From the NCBI GenBank assembly GCA_033065855.1, contig JAVXUO010003193.1, forward strand, positions 124,001-188,000: a DNA stretch of 64,000 bases, written 5' to 3'. A program made the translations under genes and the position numbers. The notes beneath the pieces were generated by a model that worked only from the letters and a program-made list of their open reading frames with translations, was not told the origin of the DNA and did no database searches. Within the stretch, counting starts at the first letter, position 1. Each line of letters opens with the position of its first letter. Positions 34,276 to 47,281 of this stretch are shown one piece after another. Source of the stretch: Escallonia rubra (taxonomy: Eukaryota; Streptophyta; Magnoliopsida; Escalloniales; Escalloniaceae).

Positions 34276-37200
34276 ACTATTGACAATTACATCCTTTTAA
34301 GACTTCTGATGTTAAAAAACACTAATTACCGCAAGTATTAGCATGGTCTTAAGCCAAAAAGAAAAAATTTTAAAATTTGTTATGAAGGGCAAAAAAGATA
34401 CCCAAAACAAATTTAATACCAAAAAAACTTTAACCGCCCAAACAATATTAAATATCAAATTAAATCTCATAAAAACAATAGATGGCACAAGATTCAATCG
34501 CTATCTTTATTTAAACATCGTAGATGAACTTAAAAACAAGAAATTTTTAAATTACTTCATTTCTATATGAAATGATTATTCATCTCCAAAGATAACTAAT
34601 TAATACGCATCTCAAGCGGACATCTGAAAAACCCTTCTACAGGTGTTTGGTTAGAGATGAAAAAAAACATAAACAGCAAACAGAAAACTACTATCAGCTC
34701 CCCCAATGTTATTCTACGTAAACTTTATGTCCCGAATAAATTCGTCATTTGCCTTGTATTGTGATAGCTCTATCAGGTGCAGGTACAGTTGCAATTTTTG
34801 TCATGGATGTAGTAATGACCGGTATATTTTGATTCAGCTCAATCGACTTAACAAGTGGCATGTGTCCGTTTCATTCCTTATAAGTGTCATGTGTCAAATT
34901 CATTCCTTAAAGGAGACATTTACATCACAGGCCCCTATGGCTTAAAATTCATGGTTGCACCCCTCAATCCACTCAACATTTCCAACCACCCCACCACATT
35001 TTGCATCATCTTTCGCTAGAATATGCCCCACTCCACCGGAAAATACACGTCCTCCATTTGCGGTCGGCTCTTTTAGTTTTGTCGCAAGCAACAATGGAGA
35101 AATGGGGCCAGAGGCGATGATGGGCGACGGCGTGGCGATGCAAATCTGACAAGTGGGCGGTGGCTAAGGTGTGAACGTTGGTTGTGTTGACCATGATTTA
35201 TATATATGGGTCCCAATGTGTGTGTCCGTGTAAGCGCGCAAAATTCACATGAGTTTGTGTGAGTACGCAATATGCTATTGTGGTGGTGCAACAATGGTGG
35301 CCGTGTGGGCTATTGCGAGGAGGATGTGAGGGTGGTTGGCTACGGTGGCGATGGTGGGGTTAGGTAAAGGTGATGGTAGTAGGTTAACTAGTGAAGGACG
35401 TGATAGTGGTGGGCCGTGGTGGTCGTGGGCTGCGGCCGTTTTATGAAGGTGAGTGGTCGTGGTGGCAGTGGTGCGCTGCGGTGGTAATGTGTGGCGGTGA
35501 AGATGGACGGGTCAAAATAATCTGACGCACAAAATAGAGACACATGGCAACTTTTACTACTTGTGCAAGTTTTTCCCAATGGAAATGGAAAAGTGGCGAT
35601 ACTTTCAAGAGCAAAATGAAGACTTTGAACACTTGCAAATTGCCATTAATCATCACAAGAGAACTCACGGTCTGATTTTCTTCATCTTCGCTGCTCTCTT
35701 TATCAGAACAACTTTCTTCATCTTCACCACTGCACCAAGGCTCACCCACTCTCTGGATCCCAACAACAAGATCTTTAGCAAAGTAAAGCACAAATTATAT
35801 ACGCACATCAAGTGCTAAAGCTGGTTACGACTTACATTCTAACCTGTGATTCTCATATAACTGTGGTAATTAACAAAATAATGGAGTGTGTGGAGTAAGG
35901 AGACACAATCTGGTGAACAGACTGCAACTAAATCAACTCAATTTTCTCTAATATAAGATATAGAGTTCCCTATATCAGTGAATTATAACAAAATTTCGGA
36001 AATACAATACTAACGGTATTTTGAAATTTTTTACAATAAGCATGAACATTTGGAACACGATTTCCGATTTTACTTGGAGCTCCCTACAAAGAAGCAGATT
36101 TAATACACACCACAAAAACTTTTGAATATGCGACCTAAGACCAAATGTCCAAGCAGGCTAAATTTTGAAGATTCACATCTCATTCTATCTCAGCAATGCC
36201 ATAAAGTTGCTTCATGATGATATAATGTCATGATGTTGCAAGCAAAGATCATGTTCTGTTATATCGTACAAGCGCACAGCAGAAGTCAAACTCAATTCAG
36301 CCAAAGTATTAGCGCATTTATTTAGCACTTTGCATGAGCCAACTCAAATTATTTCAGTCTAATTCTGCCATGTATTCCATGCCATGTGTTTTATCACAAC
36401 AAGTTTACAACAAACAAAGCCCTAAAAAGAGGACTAGTAACAACTTATACAAGCAGGGTATAGTAAAACAAAACAAATGAGTTACGAAAAGCTGCCATCC
36501 TTCCACTACATCTCTTCACAAATGCCTAATTATATGAAACTCTAGTAATCTTCAACCCCTTCCTAAGGTGTAACCGCAGCACCCACCTGCACCCCCAGAA
36601 CAAAAAAAATAAACCAATAAAGAAGGAAGAGAAGCCCTCCAAGGAACCCTAATCTGCTGACTGCCTCCATTACAAATCAAAAGAAGAAAAAGAGGGTCTC
36701 CTATTCTATTTCCTATCGAGAAAGAAACCTCCTGGCCTGCAAGGATTGCAGAAACTAGACATACCATTTTCAAGAAATAAATGTTATACTTTCAAATGCA
36801 CATGCAACCAACAACTTTCTCATTAATAAGCAGCAAGATCTCACCTCCTGCAGTTCGAAATCTAGAAAAGATGAACCTTTTCTATATCGTTAACATAAAG
36901 AATTATTTTATACATTTTCATATTCAGTGGGCAGAGGAGAGCTTCTCTCTCTGGTTCCAGAGAGAGAAACTCTCCTTAGGATTTTCTTGCTGCTTTCTTA
37001 GCCCCTCAGCCACCTCTCCACCAACCCATCCTCCTCTGATCCACTCCCCCTCCTTCTCCCGCTGCCTCATACACCTTAGCCTCGAGTAATCCTCCTAGTT
37101 TTGTACATCACAATTATTTAGAGTGTTTCGTGTCAGCTTTACGACGTCTAGTAGGTTTTTGGGTTGCCAATGGCCCGAGACGAACTCCAATGCCTCTCAT

Positions 37201-37284
37201 CTCAAAGTTGGTGGGCTTTCATGGAGGAATCCTAAATTTGTCGCAGTGCAAAGTGCGCAGTTGACCGTCATCCTCAAGCCTTGT
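34276..37284. repeat. segmental duplication copy C (BAHD 3' flank joined to RID2 fragments)
   Basis: 34276-35620 matches 52542-53860 and the first gene's flank from 5402. 35630-35722 matches RID2 exon 8 sequence (about 54400-54490). 35725-37284 matches 55615-57165, which is RID2 intron 5. Against copy B it therefore has internal deletions of about 0.5 kb and 1.1 kb, and the BAHD gene itself is missing. The left break adjoins the LTR-like sequence ending at 34275. No intact gene is present. Confidence 0.85.
35630..35722 (-). pseudogene. fragment of RID2 exon 8
   Basis: On the minus strand this encodes a piece of the acidic stretch of the RID2 protein ([10 protein letters not shown], residues near 225-237) and runs on into the intron that follows in the real gene. 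It is fused at about 35722 to sequence from RID2 intron 5. It lacks all catalytic parts and is a relic of the duplication. Confidence 0.75.
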
Positions 37285-38740
37285 TCACATCTAGATTATC
37301 ATATAAACTGTGATAAAAGCGATTGCAACGGAGTAGGGTTAAAAAATTCTTTTATATGTTCACTTACTATAACTATTGGCTTTGTAGATTGTTGATTGAG
37401 TTTGAATCTTTCAATATATTTAGGTGATTATAGTAATGCCAAAGTTCTAATAATTTCATTTATTGATTATGAGTATAAAGCAATTTTACATCAGGAATTA
37501 TGAGCTACAACATTTATTTTAACGATTACTTATATTTTTCATATTTAAGGTTTGTTTAACTGCTAGTAATCATATTTGCTCCTAGTAAGCTTCAGCATTT
37601 ATTTCAGTATATAATTTTGTCTCCCATGTTTTTACATTCTTTTGTACTTAGAGTTTTTCTAAAGTGCAAGTAAAAGTATAAAACTTTTTATCTTTACTTA
37701 GCTTTTGCTCTTTAGATTTTTAGTTCTTATCTTGTTGAATACTAATTAGGTGATAAAAGTCATAATTAAATACCAATAATTTAGTTTATTAATTAAGTAT
37801 CCAACTTATGAGATATAACACTTAATTCAGTATATAATTTTGTCTCTCATGTTTTTATATTATTTAGAGCTTTTTGAAAGCACGGCTAATCTAATTAACC
37901 TTATCACTTATTTTATTGATGATGCATAGGGCTAATGACTTGATACTCATACTTGATTTTCTTATTCTTTTTCTTTTTCTTTTTTCTTCCTTTTTGTTTT
38001 TGTTTTTTTTTTTTTTTGCATTTTAAAGGAGTATATAATTTCAGTTTGAGAGATTGAGGTGATCTAACTATAAATTAATTTGTGAAAGTGAACTTCTATT
38101 TTGGCATTTCAAAGTTCTATTGAACATCAAGTCAAATGAGGTGTGATTCTTTTTCTTTACATTTGTTAGGTGTATATGATTTTCATTTTGAAGTTTGAGC
38201 TATTTAGGTAAAACTAATTTCTTAAATAAACATCTATTTTGACTTACTTTAAAAAAATTAAGTCATTTTTGGTTTATATATTGCTTCCGTAAAATGAAAA
38301 GAAAAAACTTTTAATTTGTAGTATAATCTTTAGCTTCATGCATGATTGTCATAGTTTTATTTAATTCTTTTAAGTGTTCTTGAGGTGTTAATAGTCAAAA
38401 TCAAAGCCTCATACGTAAACTTTATATATGTCTATAGCATAGAGATTTAAAGTTGTACAATAGACTTTCTAGTATTATAAGATTTACAAACTTCAGGACA
38501 ACTATACCAACAGATTTTCCAATAATAAATCGTAGTAAAGAGTTAATAAGTAGGGGATGATTTTAGTATTTTACCTTTAAAGATTTTATTTTGTTACTTT
38601 AAAGTACTTTTGAAAGGTTAAAAGTTAAAATTAGTGCCTAATATATGAATATAATGATTAGGTAAAGTTTTAGAAGATAAAGAATTAGTTTTCTAGTTTT
38701 ATAATATATACAAAAATTGGGCAAGGTAGGAGAAGATGCA
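37285..38740. other. AT-rich non-coding sequence with Helitron-family repeats
   Basis: No gene is supported. The right part (38385-38740) carries units related to the 245-base Helitron array, such as GAGGTGTTAATAGTCAAAAT and GTTTTAGAAGATAAAGAATTAG. A C/T-rich stretch lies at 37970-38020. No Helitron terminus was found. Confidence 0.5.
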
Positions 38741-40733
38741 CATCCAGAATTATAGAGGAATCACCCCCCACCCCCCCCCCCCGAATGGATCCGTAATGAT
38801 AATTGGCAGGATGGTGGATGTATGGGCAACCACGAGATGGCAGGAAAAATCCAGATGTGCAAAGACAAATCGATCTGCAAATGATGAGCCATCTCACACA
38901 GGTGGTTCCGTGCCGCGTGCTGTTATTGGAGTTGAATTAAAGGAGAAGATGTCAGATATTAGCGACGCAAAGCTGAACCTAGAGGTGTTAATAGTCAAAA
39001 TCAAAGCCTAATACATAAACTTAAACATGATTCTAATGGTCAGCCATTGGAAGAGCAAGACCGCCCACATGTCTCAAAGAAGGCAAAGGCTATTCGCGTA
39101 AGTTTGTTTTTGCAGCTGATTTTTCATCTATCTTGTCTAATGAATCTCTAACTCGACTTGCATTTTGCATTAGTTACAGGATGCATATGCTGTGAGGTTT
39201 GATGAAATTAGTTCTCAGGAGCCCAACTCTTCCTTGCTAGATTCTGATGCAGCAGAATTATGGCGACAAACGCTTGGGGTTCGCGACAAGAAAGGACGTA
39301 TACGTGGTACTCATGAAACCGCACGAGAAGCCAGGGCATCAATGCGTATTCCATTGGACCAGCCTCCAGCCTCCGAAAATTAGAAAGACGAAATTGCTAA
39401 GATTGTGCAGCTTTAGATGCAGAAGATGAAAGAGATTGAAATTGCTAAGCTTGCAGAGATTGAGGTGGAAACGGATGAAAGAGAAGGACCTGCAACAGGT
39501 ATCAAACCTCATGATTCATTCATGTTTAAGGCCATCTGGTAGAGTATTGTTTGGATTAGTTTTGCAAGGAAATGACAGGAATATCATTAGAGGTTGGTAT
39601 AAGTTGAATAACTGTATTGTAACTAACTCAATATTAAGTATCAGTTCAGCAATGTTTCTGTGAAAAGTTGAACAATAATGACACAATCAAGAGAATGGTG
39701 TCTACATGGTTTGACTAGCCGATGCTTAAAGCATGAAAACCAAGCTTTGAGTCCAAGTTTTGTATAGGCAGTACAGTTGGAGTTTGAGGTGCTGGTATCG
39801 TGCCTTAGTGGTTTGACCCCAAGGAGTTTTTAAACTTTTGCTGGTACTGTGTCTTAGTGGTTTGAGCTACTGGCACTATGTCTTAGTGGTTTGACCCCTA
39901 GGACAAGACTTGAAATTTCTACTTGACACATGTTTTAGGTGCTAACAGGCCCATGATTATGGCAGCAAGGGTGGTCATTGTGAAGTAATTTCACATGTTG
40001 ATTTCATGGTTGCAGTGGCTGGGGCCTAAAATGATTTCATGGTCATTGTGAAGGTCCTTTTCTTGGTGGTGTTTGGGGTGTAGTTCTGCCTATTCAAGAT
40101 AGATAAAAGTACAGTTTGCTGGTTATTCCCTATTTGCAGCTTGTTATTTGCAGCAAATAGGGAAGAACCCAGCAAATAACAAGCTTGTTATTTCCTGGGT
40201 TCCTTATTTGCTGCCAATAACAAGCTTGTTATTCCCTATTTGCTTGTTATTTGCTGGGTTATTCCCTATTTGCTGCAAATAACAAGCTTGTTATTCCCTA
40301 TTTGTTGCCCATTCTTTAGTAGCTTGTTATTTGCTAGGTTATTCCCTATTTGCAGTTTAGGTACTCATGCAAAAAAATGTTGTTAGCTTTCAAGCATGCT
40401 TAACCATTTTGTATAGAACTTGCCATTGTTAATTAATCTAGATGGTCCCAACTAGGAGTAGCTTCTGATGGCTAATTTGGTTTAGGGAGTAGTTATCATT
40501 ATGTTGTAGTTACCATGTTGGATTCATGGGTAGGCTTGGTTATGCAAGTACATTGATACATCCTTTAATTGCTTTGTTACAGGCCGAAGTTACCTCAATT
40601 GATGCTACTGAGGATGGCAATGATCCAACATTCGACGAGCTTGGTGGATGATTGCCTTATGTGACCAGATTTGATGTTACATTTGTTGGGATATTTGTTC
40701 ATTTTGGTAACCAAGCAACTGTTTGATTTAGAA
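38741..40733 (+). pseudogene. CACTA-type (Ptta/En/Spm) transposase-like gene, second copy
   Basis: Exon-like parts carry motifs of the plant transposase 24 family. The first, in 38736-39000, reads KTNRSANDEPSHTGGSVP, where the TGGS after N-R is typical. The second, in 39178-39383, reads LWRQTLGVRDKKGRIRG, matching the KGR region. The frame is then broken: 39384-39470 repeats AAATTGCTAAGATTGTGC as the gene passes into the K/E-rich stretch. Acceptor-like TTACAG sequences precede 39178 and 40584. The last exon ends FDELGG near 40651. A piece of AT-rich repeat (38983-39020) intrudes between the first two parts. From about 39395 it matches positions 1-1275. No complete DDE transposase is present. 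A C6-A-C12 run sits at 38764-38782. Confidence 0.6.
40126..40350. repeat. palindromic short-repeat cluster, second copy
   Basis: This is the counterpart of 727-905, with the same TTATTCCCTATTTGC and AACAAGCTTGTTA units and one extra unit. Confidence 0.75.
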
Positions 40734-41165
40734 AATCAATTTTGCACCTTCTAAAACTCTAATAATCAACGCATCAACATATTATGACTTAATTTTAACT
40801 ATTAGCACCTCCAACTACTTTAAGATCACAAAATAAACACTCAAAAAGATTAACAAAGGAAAAATATTTTTAGCAATTTAGAAATTGAGGTCAATTTTGC
40901 AACACTTCATTATGCATCATGATTCTTTACTTTGATTTATTATTAAAAAATGCGTACTTATTATTGCCATCATATTAGTTTACCTTATATGAGTACAAAA
41001 CCAATTCTATACCTTCTAAAACTCTATCTTAACTTATCAATGTATCAACATGTTAGAACTTAATTTTAACTATTAACACCTCAAAAATACTTTAAGATAA
41101 CAAAATAAACACTCAAAATTTTAAAAAACGTAAAATATTTTTAAAGGTTAGTCATATCACTTTGT
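40734..41165. repeat. AT-rich tandem pair, inverted relative to 38385-38740
   Basis: Two units of about 270 bases start near 40741 and 41010 (CACCTTCTAAAACTCTAATA and ATACCTTCTAAAACTCTATC). Their reverse complement resembles the Helitron-family units at 38385-38740, so the transposase-like gene lies between inverted AT-rich flanks. Confidence 0.65.
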
Positions 41166-41313
41166 AAATTATTTTCCAAAGATAAATAGGTACGGTAAAA
41201 GAGGGTTGCCTTGCCTTATACCTAGAGAGGGCACGAAAAACTCTGTTGGGTTACCATGCCATAGAGCCGCGTACTGGACTGAAGACGCACGACTCATAAT
41301 GAGGAGAATAAAA

Positions 41314-41962
41314 TGTTGGAATTTTTCATAAATTGACCCTACCTTATTGAACCTTGTACTACAAGGTTTAATATGCAAAAAGAATCAATCATTTGATTGA
41401 TTGGTTAGAGAGATATTAACTCTCAAAGATTGGCATTTAATAAGGTTGAAAATGATCATGATGTGGTTCCCACTTGGCTTGGGAAATAGAAAGGTTAAGG
41501 ATATTTAAATGGCCATGTGACATACCATATTGTTCTAGAAACACATGGTATGCATGGACATGCGCTCGCACATGTGCGGTGCACCGCACCGCACTGCACA
41601 CGCACTCACGCCCGCGCGCGAGCCCGTGCCCGTGCTGGCAAGGGCGAGGGCGAAAGCGTAAAAGCGTTTAACTGTCATAACTGTTTGCACCTGTTCAAGG
41701 CACCTTTTGGTTTCTATAAATAGGGCTGATAGTCAGACGAATTTCTCACTTCGAATTTTTCTCTTTCTCTCTCTCAAATTTATGTCTGTTGTTTGCAATC
41801 TGATGTAATCAATAGAGTTCGCTTGTTTTATCTTGGGAGGCAGATTTACTGCTAGCTTAAGCAAATTATATGGGAGCAAATATTGTCTTAAGGAAAGAGT
41901 GCAACGCATTCGACTCAGGCTTTTCCAGTTCAGTTTTCTCCATACTGCCTTACTTTCCAACA
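41314..41962 (+). repeat. 5' LTR of the degenerate Copia element
   Basis: 649 bases; shorter than its partner by a deletion of about 205 bases in the second half. Confidence 0.9.
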
Positions 41963-41985
41963 ATCTTAAGACAGTATTTGGCTAC

Positions 41986-44900
41986 GATGGAGACTACTAC
42001 TAGGATGCCTGTGATCAACAACATCTCCAAGCTAGCTAAATTCGATGGCTCATTCTTTAGGCGATGGAAGAGCAAGATGTATTTATTTCTTGCAACATTG
42101 AAGATTGCCTACGTGCTCACTATTCCAAAGCCTGTCGTAGAAGAAGCTGCAGATGAAGCAACAAAGCAGACTGTCATGAAGCAAAACACACCTACTGCAA
42201 GGGCTACATTTTGGGAGGGATGTCTAACACTCTTTATGACATTTACGAGATCAAGTACGCAAACAGCACCGCAAAGGAACTGTGGGATGATCTCAACAGT
42301 AAGTACAAGACGGAGGACGCCGGGAATAAAAAATTCCTAATCAGTAAGTTGCTTGACTTCCGCATGGTAGATAGAAAGTTTGTTATTACTTAGATTCATG
42401 AATTACAAATGATTATGAATTTGATTATTTCAGAGGGCCACTCTCTTGACGAGTCTTTCCAAGTGTCAACTATAATTTCTAAATTACCTTTAGCTTCGAA
42501 AGAATGTCGTAAAGAGTTGAAACAAAAGAAGGATGTCATGACCATGCAAGAGTTGGTCAAGTATATCCAAGTTGAAGAGAATTCTCGAAACTTGGATAGA
42601 CTTGAGTTGGAAGACAACAAGTCCTCCAAAGCTCTTGTAGTGGACCAAGGCTCCCCAAGTGGCTCTCAGCGTAAGCTTGATGGTCAAGCTTCTGCTTCTA
42701 CCAACCAACAAGACAAGCTTAAAAAGGCTTGTTGGAAGTGTGGGAATATTGGGCACTTCAAGAAGAATTGCCAAGTGGTTAAGAGGCAGAAAAAAGACCA
42801 TGCCAATGTGGTGGCAACGAGGACTTCGTTGTAGTGGTTTCCGAAGCCAACATGTTGGGGGAAGATGATGAGCGGTGGGTGGACTCCGGTGCAACCAAAC
42901 ACATTGCTAAGAACAAAAATATGTTCAAGGACCTCAAGCCAATTACGGAAGGGCATCATCTCTGCATGGGAAATTCATCTACGGCTAAGGTCATGGGCAA
43001 AGGAATTGTGGTGCTCTATCTCTCCTCATGCAAGAAGCTGACCTTAAAGGATGTGTTGTTTGTTCCCAATGTTAAGAATCTTATATCTATTAGCATGCTT
43101 AATCAGTTTGGGTTTAAGATTCTTTTTTAGTCAGATAGTGTTATTCTGACTAAGGGAGGGAACAATGTTGGCAAAGGGATATGTAACCAATGGATTGCAC
43201 AAGCTTACTATTGCTAATAAAGATATTAAATTTGCTTATCTTGTTGTTCCATTTAATTTATGGCATTCTAGACTAGGTCATGTCAATTATAAACGCATGA
43301 GAAGTATGGTAAAATTAGGTTTAATACCTCAAAATACTTCACCTAGTTTAGAGAAATGTTCAGTTTGCATAAAGTCTAAAATTGCCAGAAAACCCTTTAA
43401 AGGGGTTGAGAGAAAAACACAATTGTTAGAATTAGTACATTCGGACTTGTGTGAGATCGAAGGTCACCTAACAAGGGATGGTAAAAGATATTTCATTACA
43501 TTTATAGATGATTGTTCACGTTATACTTACACATACCTTCTTAGGATTAAGGATGAAGCTTTGGATAAATTTAAAATTTACAAAGCGGAAGTAGAGAATC
43601 AACTAGATCATAAGATTAAAATTTTACGATCAGATAGGGGAGGTGAATATCTTTCCTTTGATGATCTTATTTGAAACTTGGGGTATCATACACCAAGTTT
43701 CAGCTCCTTATAGTCCACAACAAAATGGTGTAGCCGAGAGGAAAAATAAAAACTTGCAAGAAATGGTTAATACATTTTTACTTACTTCTGATTTGCCTAA
43801 GAATTTGTAGGGGGAAACACTCATGACTTCTACATATATACTTAACCGTATACCCCACAAAGTCTCTAATGTCACACCCTATGAGTTATGGAAAAAGAGA
43901 AAACCTTCTCTTGGACACCTTAAGGTGTGGGGGTGTAGGGCATTAGTAAGGCTAACCGATCCGAAAAGACCCAAATTAGGGGAAAAGGGAATCGAATGTG
44001 TCTTTGTAGGCTATATATGCTCAATATAGCAAAGCTTATAGATTCTTAACCATGGAATCAACTGAATCCCTTAGCCAAAATATTATTTTGGAATCTAGAG
44101 ATGCAGAATTCTTTGAGAATTCTTTCTCTAGAAATTGAAAAAGTGAAGACATAGTCGATGAGGATCAAGTTCACCCTACTCCGAAAATGGGGGAAGGAGG
44201 TGAACTAAGGAGAAGTAAGAGAGCAAGGATTGAAAAAACCTATGGTCCAGATTTCTACCAATTCATAGTTGAGGGAGGTAGAAATGAAGGTGATTACTCT
44301 CATATGTATAACGTAGAACATGACACTCTTACATATCGAGAAGCCATAACTTCTCGAGATTCTACCCGATGGCAAGAAGCTATAAATGATGAAATAGAGT
44401 CGATAATGTCAAACCAAACTTGGGTATTGACTGATTTACCACCGGGGTTTAAACCTATAGGCTGCAAATGGATCTTTAAGCAGAAGCTTAAGCCAGACGG
44501 ATCCATAGATAAGTATAAAGCAAGACTTATAGCCAAGGGTTTTAAACAAAAGGAAGGGATAAACTATTTCGACACCTATGGTCCGGTAGCTAGACTTAGC
44601 ACTATAAGATTATTGTTTGCTTTATCATCTATTAACAAACTACTTATACACCAAATGGACGTCAAGACTGCTTTTCTAAATGGTATTTTAGATGAGGAGG
44701 TGTACATGGAACAACCATAAGGTTTTGTACTAAAGGGCCAAGAAACAAAGGTTTGTAAGCTTATCAAATCTTTGTATGGCTTAAAACAAGCTCCTAAGCA
44801 GTGGCATGAACGATTTGACCAAGTCGTTCTTTCTCATGGATTTAGAATAAACGAATGTGATAAATGCGTTTATTCTAAGTTTGATAAAGGACGTGGTGTG

Positions 44901-45847
44901 ATAATATGGTTGTATGTGGATGATATATTAATCATTGGTACTGATTTAGATAGTGTTGGAAACCAAATCATTTCTATCTTCATCGTTTGATATGAAGGAT
45001 ATGGGAGAGGCCAATGTTATTTTGGGAATGAAAATAATTAGATCCTCGGATTCTATTTCTTTGTCACAGTCTCATTATATTGAGAAAATTTTAAAGAAAT
45101 TTAATCACGAGAATTGTGCCCTAGTTACTACCCCATATGACCCTTCTATTAAGTTGAGGACAAATGAAGGGAAATGTGTTTCTCAGCTAGAGTATTCTAG
45201 TGTTATTGGCAGCTTGATGTATATCATGCAATGTACCCGACTAGATATAACCTTTGCGATCGGTGTTTTAAGCAGGTTTACTCATAACCCCAGACAAGTC
45301 CATTGGAATGCGGTGTTTAAAGTACTTAAGTACCTTAAGGGCACAATGGACTATGCATTAACTTACAGTGAATTTCTTGCCATTTTGGAAAGGTACACAG
45401 ATACAAACTGGATCACGGACTCAGATGAAACAAAGTCCACAAGTGGTTGGATATTTACCATAAGTGGAGGTGCTATTTCTTGGGGTTCCAAGAAGCAAAC
45501 TTTGATTTCACATTCGACGATGGAGTCCGAGTTTATTGCTTTGGCAATGGCGGTCAAGGAGGCAGAATGGCTAAGGGACCTGTAGATAAAGATTCCTCTA
45601 TGGCCTAAGCCAATGCCTACTATTTTTATATTCTGCGATAACGAGGCAGCATTAACGCGGGCATATAGTAAGGTTTACAATGGGAAGTCTTAGACATAGC
45701 TATGTGAGAAAACAATTAAGCAAAGGAATTGTTACTGTTAGTTATGTGAAGTCCAAGGGTAATTTGGCGGATCCCTTTACAAAAAGCCTAGGCAGGGATA
45801 TAATATGGCAAACTTCCAGGGAGATGGGTTTGAAGCTCATGAAATAA
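41986..45847 (+). pseudogene. Copia gag-pol, broken by stops and frameshifts
   Basis: Gag starts at 41986 and has a CCHC knuckle (CWKCGNIGHFKKNC) near 42730. The protease has DSGATKH near 42880. The integrase zinc domain (WHSRLGHVNYKRM) and core (HSDLCEIEG, FIDDCSRY, SDRGGEY) lie in 43250-43650. Reverse transcriptase runs from WVLTDLPPGFKPIGCKWIFK near 44420 to YVDD near 44917. RNase H has TSGWIFTISGGAISW and the ES.EF.AL region near 45440-45550. Frame breaks occur near 42340, 42393, 43129, 43674, 43808, 44030, 44718, 44990 and 45583. The element cannot make its own enzymes. The many separate frames here are pieces of this one polyprotein. Confidence 0.92.
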
Positions 45848-46427
45848 GAGAGGTAACATGCACGTGGAAACCAACTAGATAATAGAGTAACCTCTAGTCT
45901 TCTAGTTCAATGGAAAAACATGTTGTATTTATATCCAAAGATGCACTAAAAGATGAAGATTTTGATCTTCATGCCATCTCAAGGTAGTGCATACTTGTAT
46001 GGAGAACAAGAGGAGGGTGGGAGTTATTCCCTTAATAAATCTATGTCCTTAAAGGAGGGTGTACGTGATACAAGTGATCCTTAGTAGATTTACCTATATA
46101 AGTGCGGGAAGTGGGGCTGATTCTACGAGATTTGAGCTAATCTCTATGGCACTTATGAAAATCATAAGATGTAGGACAAGGCCGTAAATGTGCATGTATT
46201 TGGAAATTTGGTTAAAAAGTTCTACACATAGTAGTGATGATTAATCACCAAGGATTCTTAGTTCAAGGCTAAGGCTATTTTGAATTCTGGTTAACTTCAT
46301 TACTATATGGTAAAGGTTCAAGTCGGAAGACACTTTTATCTTAGTAGGACCTACCAAAGGATAGAGAGAGGTACATTTCTAAATTAGGAAATGTGATAAA
46401 ATCCAATTTTAGAAAATTAGGGGAAAT

Positions 46428-47281
46428 TGTTGGAATTTTCCATAAATTGATCTTACCTTATTGAACCTTGTACTACAAGGTTTAATATGCAAAAAAATCA
46501 ATCATTTTGATTGATTGGTTAGAGAGATATTAACTCTCAAAGATTGGCATTTAATAAGGTTGAAAAGGGTCATGATGTGGGTTCCCACATGGCTTGAGAA
46601 ATGGAAAGGTTAAGAGTATTTAAATGGCCATGTGACATACCATATTGTTCTAGAAACACATGGTATGCATGGTCATGCACTCGCACATGTGCGGTGCACC
46701 GCACTGCACGCGCCTGCGCCCGCGCCGGCGACGATGTAAAGGCGCTATTGGCATTTTTAGGCGCACTTCGCACGTGCGCATCGTCGCTAGGAGCCCAGCC
46801 TAAACTTTTTGCGACAAATTCAGTATGTGAACCTGACTGGGTGTGACTTCTTGGACTAAAATAGTGTAACTGCTAGCAAATTAAACATATTTTATGTTTC
46901 GTTTAAATTTAAATGGCACCTGCTCATGGTGTCTGTTAGTTCATAAGGTGCACATGTTAGCTGTGTCTACAGATTGTGACTATTAAGTGACATTTGTCAC
47001 TTAACTGTCACAACTGTTTGCACCTATTCAAGGCAGTTTTTGGTGTATATAAATAGAGATGGTGGTTAGACGAAATTCTCTCTTGCTCTCTCTCAAATTT
47101 ATGTCTGTTGATTGCAATCTGCTGAAATCAAGAGAGTTCGCCTATTTTATCTTGGGAGGCAGATTTGCTGCTACCCTAAGCAGATTATAAGGGAGCAAAT
47201 ATTGTTTTAAGGAAATAGTGCAACACATTCGACTCAGGCTTTTCCAGTTCAGTTTTCTCCATACTGCCTTACTTTCCAACA
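46428..47281 (+). repeat. 3' LTR of the degenerate Copia element
   Basis: 854 bases, with the full-length second half that is missing from the 5' LTR. Confidence 0.9.

Larger units (their letters stand above)
41314..47281 (+). mobile_element. Copia LTR retrotransposon, degenerate, 5.97 kb
   Basis: LTRs at 41314-41962 and 46428-47281 start TGTTGGAATTTT and end CTTTCCAACA. The 5-base duplication TAAAA flanks the element (41309-41313 and 47282-47286). The order gag, protease, integrase, RT, RNase H is that of Copia. The 5' LTR lacks about 205 bases present in the 3' LTR. A methionine-tRNA primer site is not obvious after the 5' LTR. A purine-rich AATTAGGGGAAA precedes the 3' LTR. Both LTRs hold a CpG-rich stretch around GTGCGGTGCACCGCA and an inverted pair CATACCAT/ATGGTATG. 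Confidence 0.92.

Noticed and set aside
36552..36773. Minus-strand frame shared by copies C and B (also 56456-56662)
   Set aside because: The similarity is explained by the segmental duplication. The C-termini differ by frameshifts, and it lies inside RID2 intron 5 with no recognisable domain.
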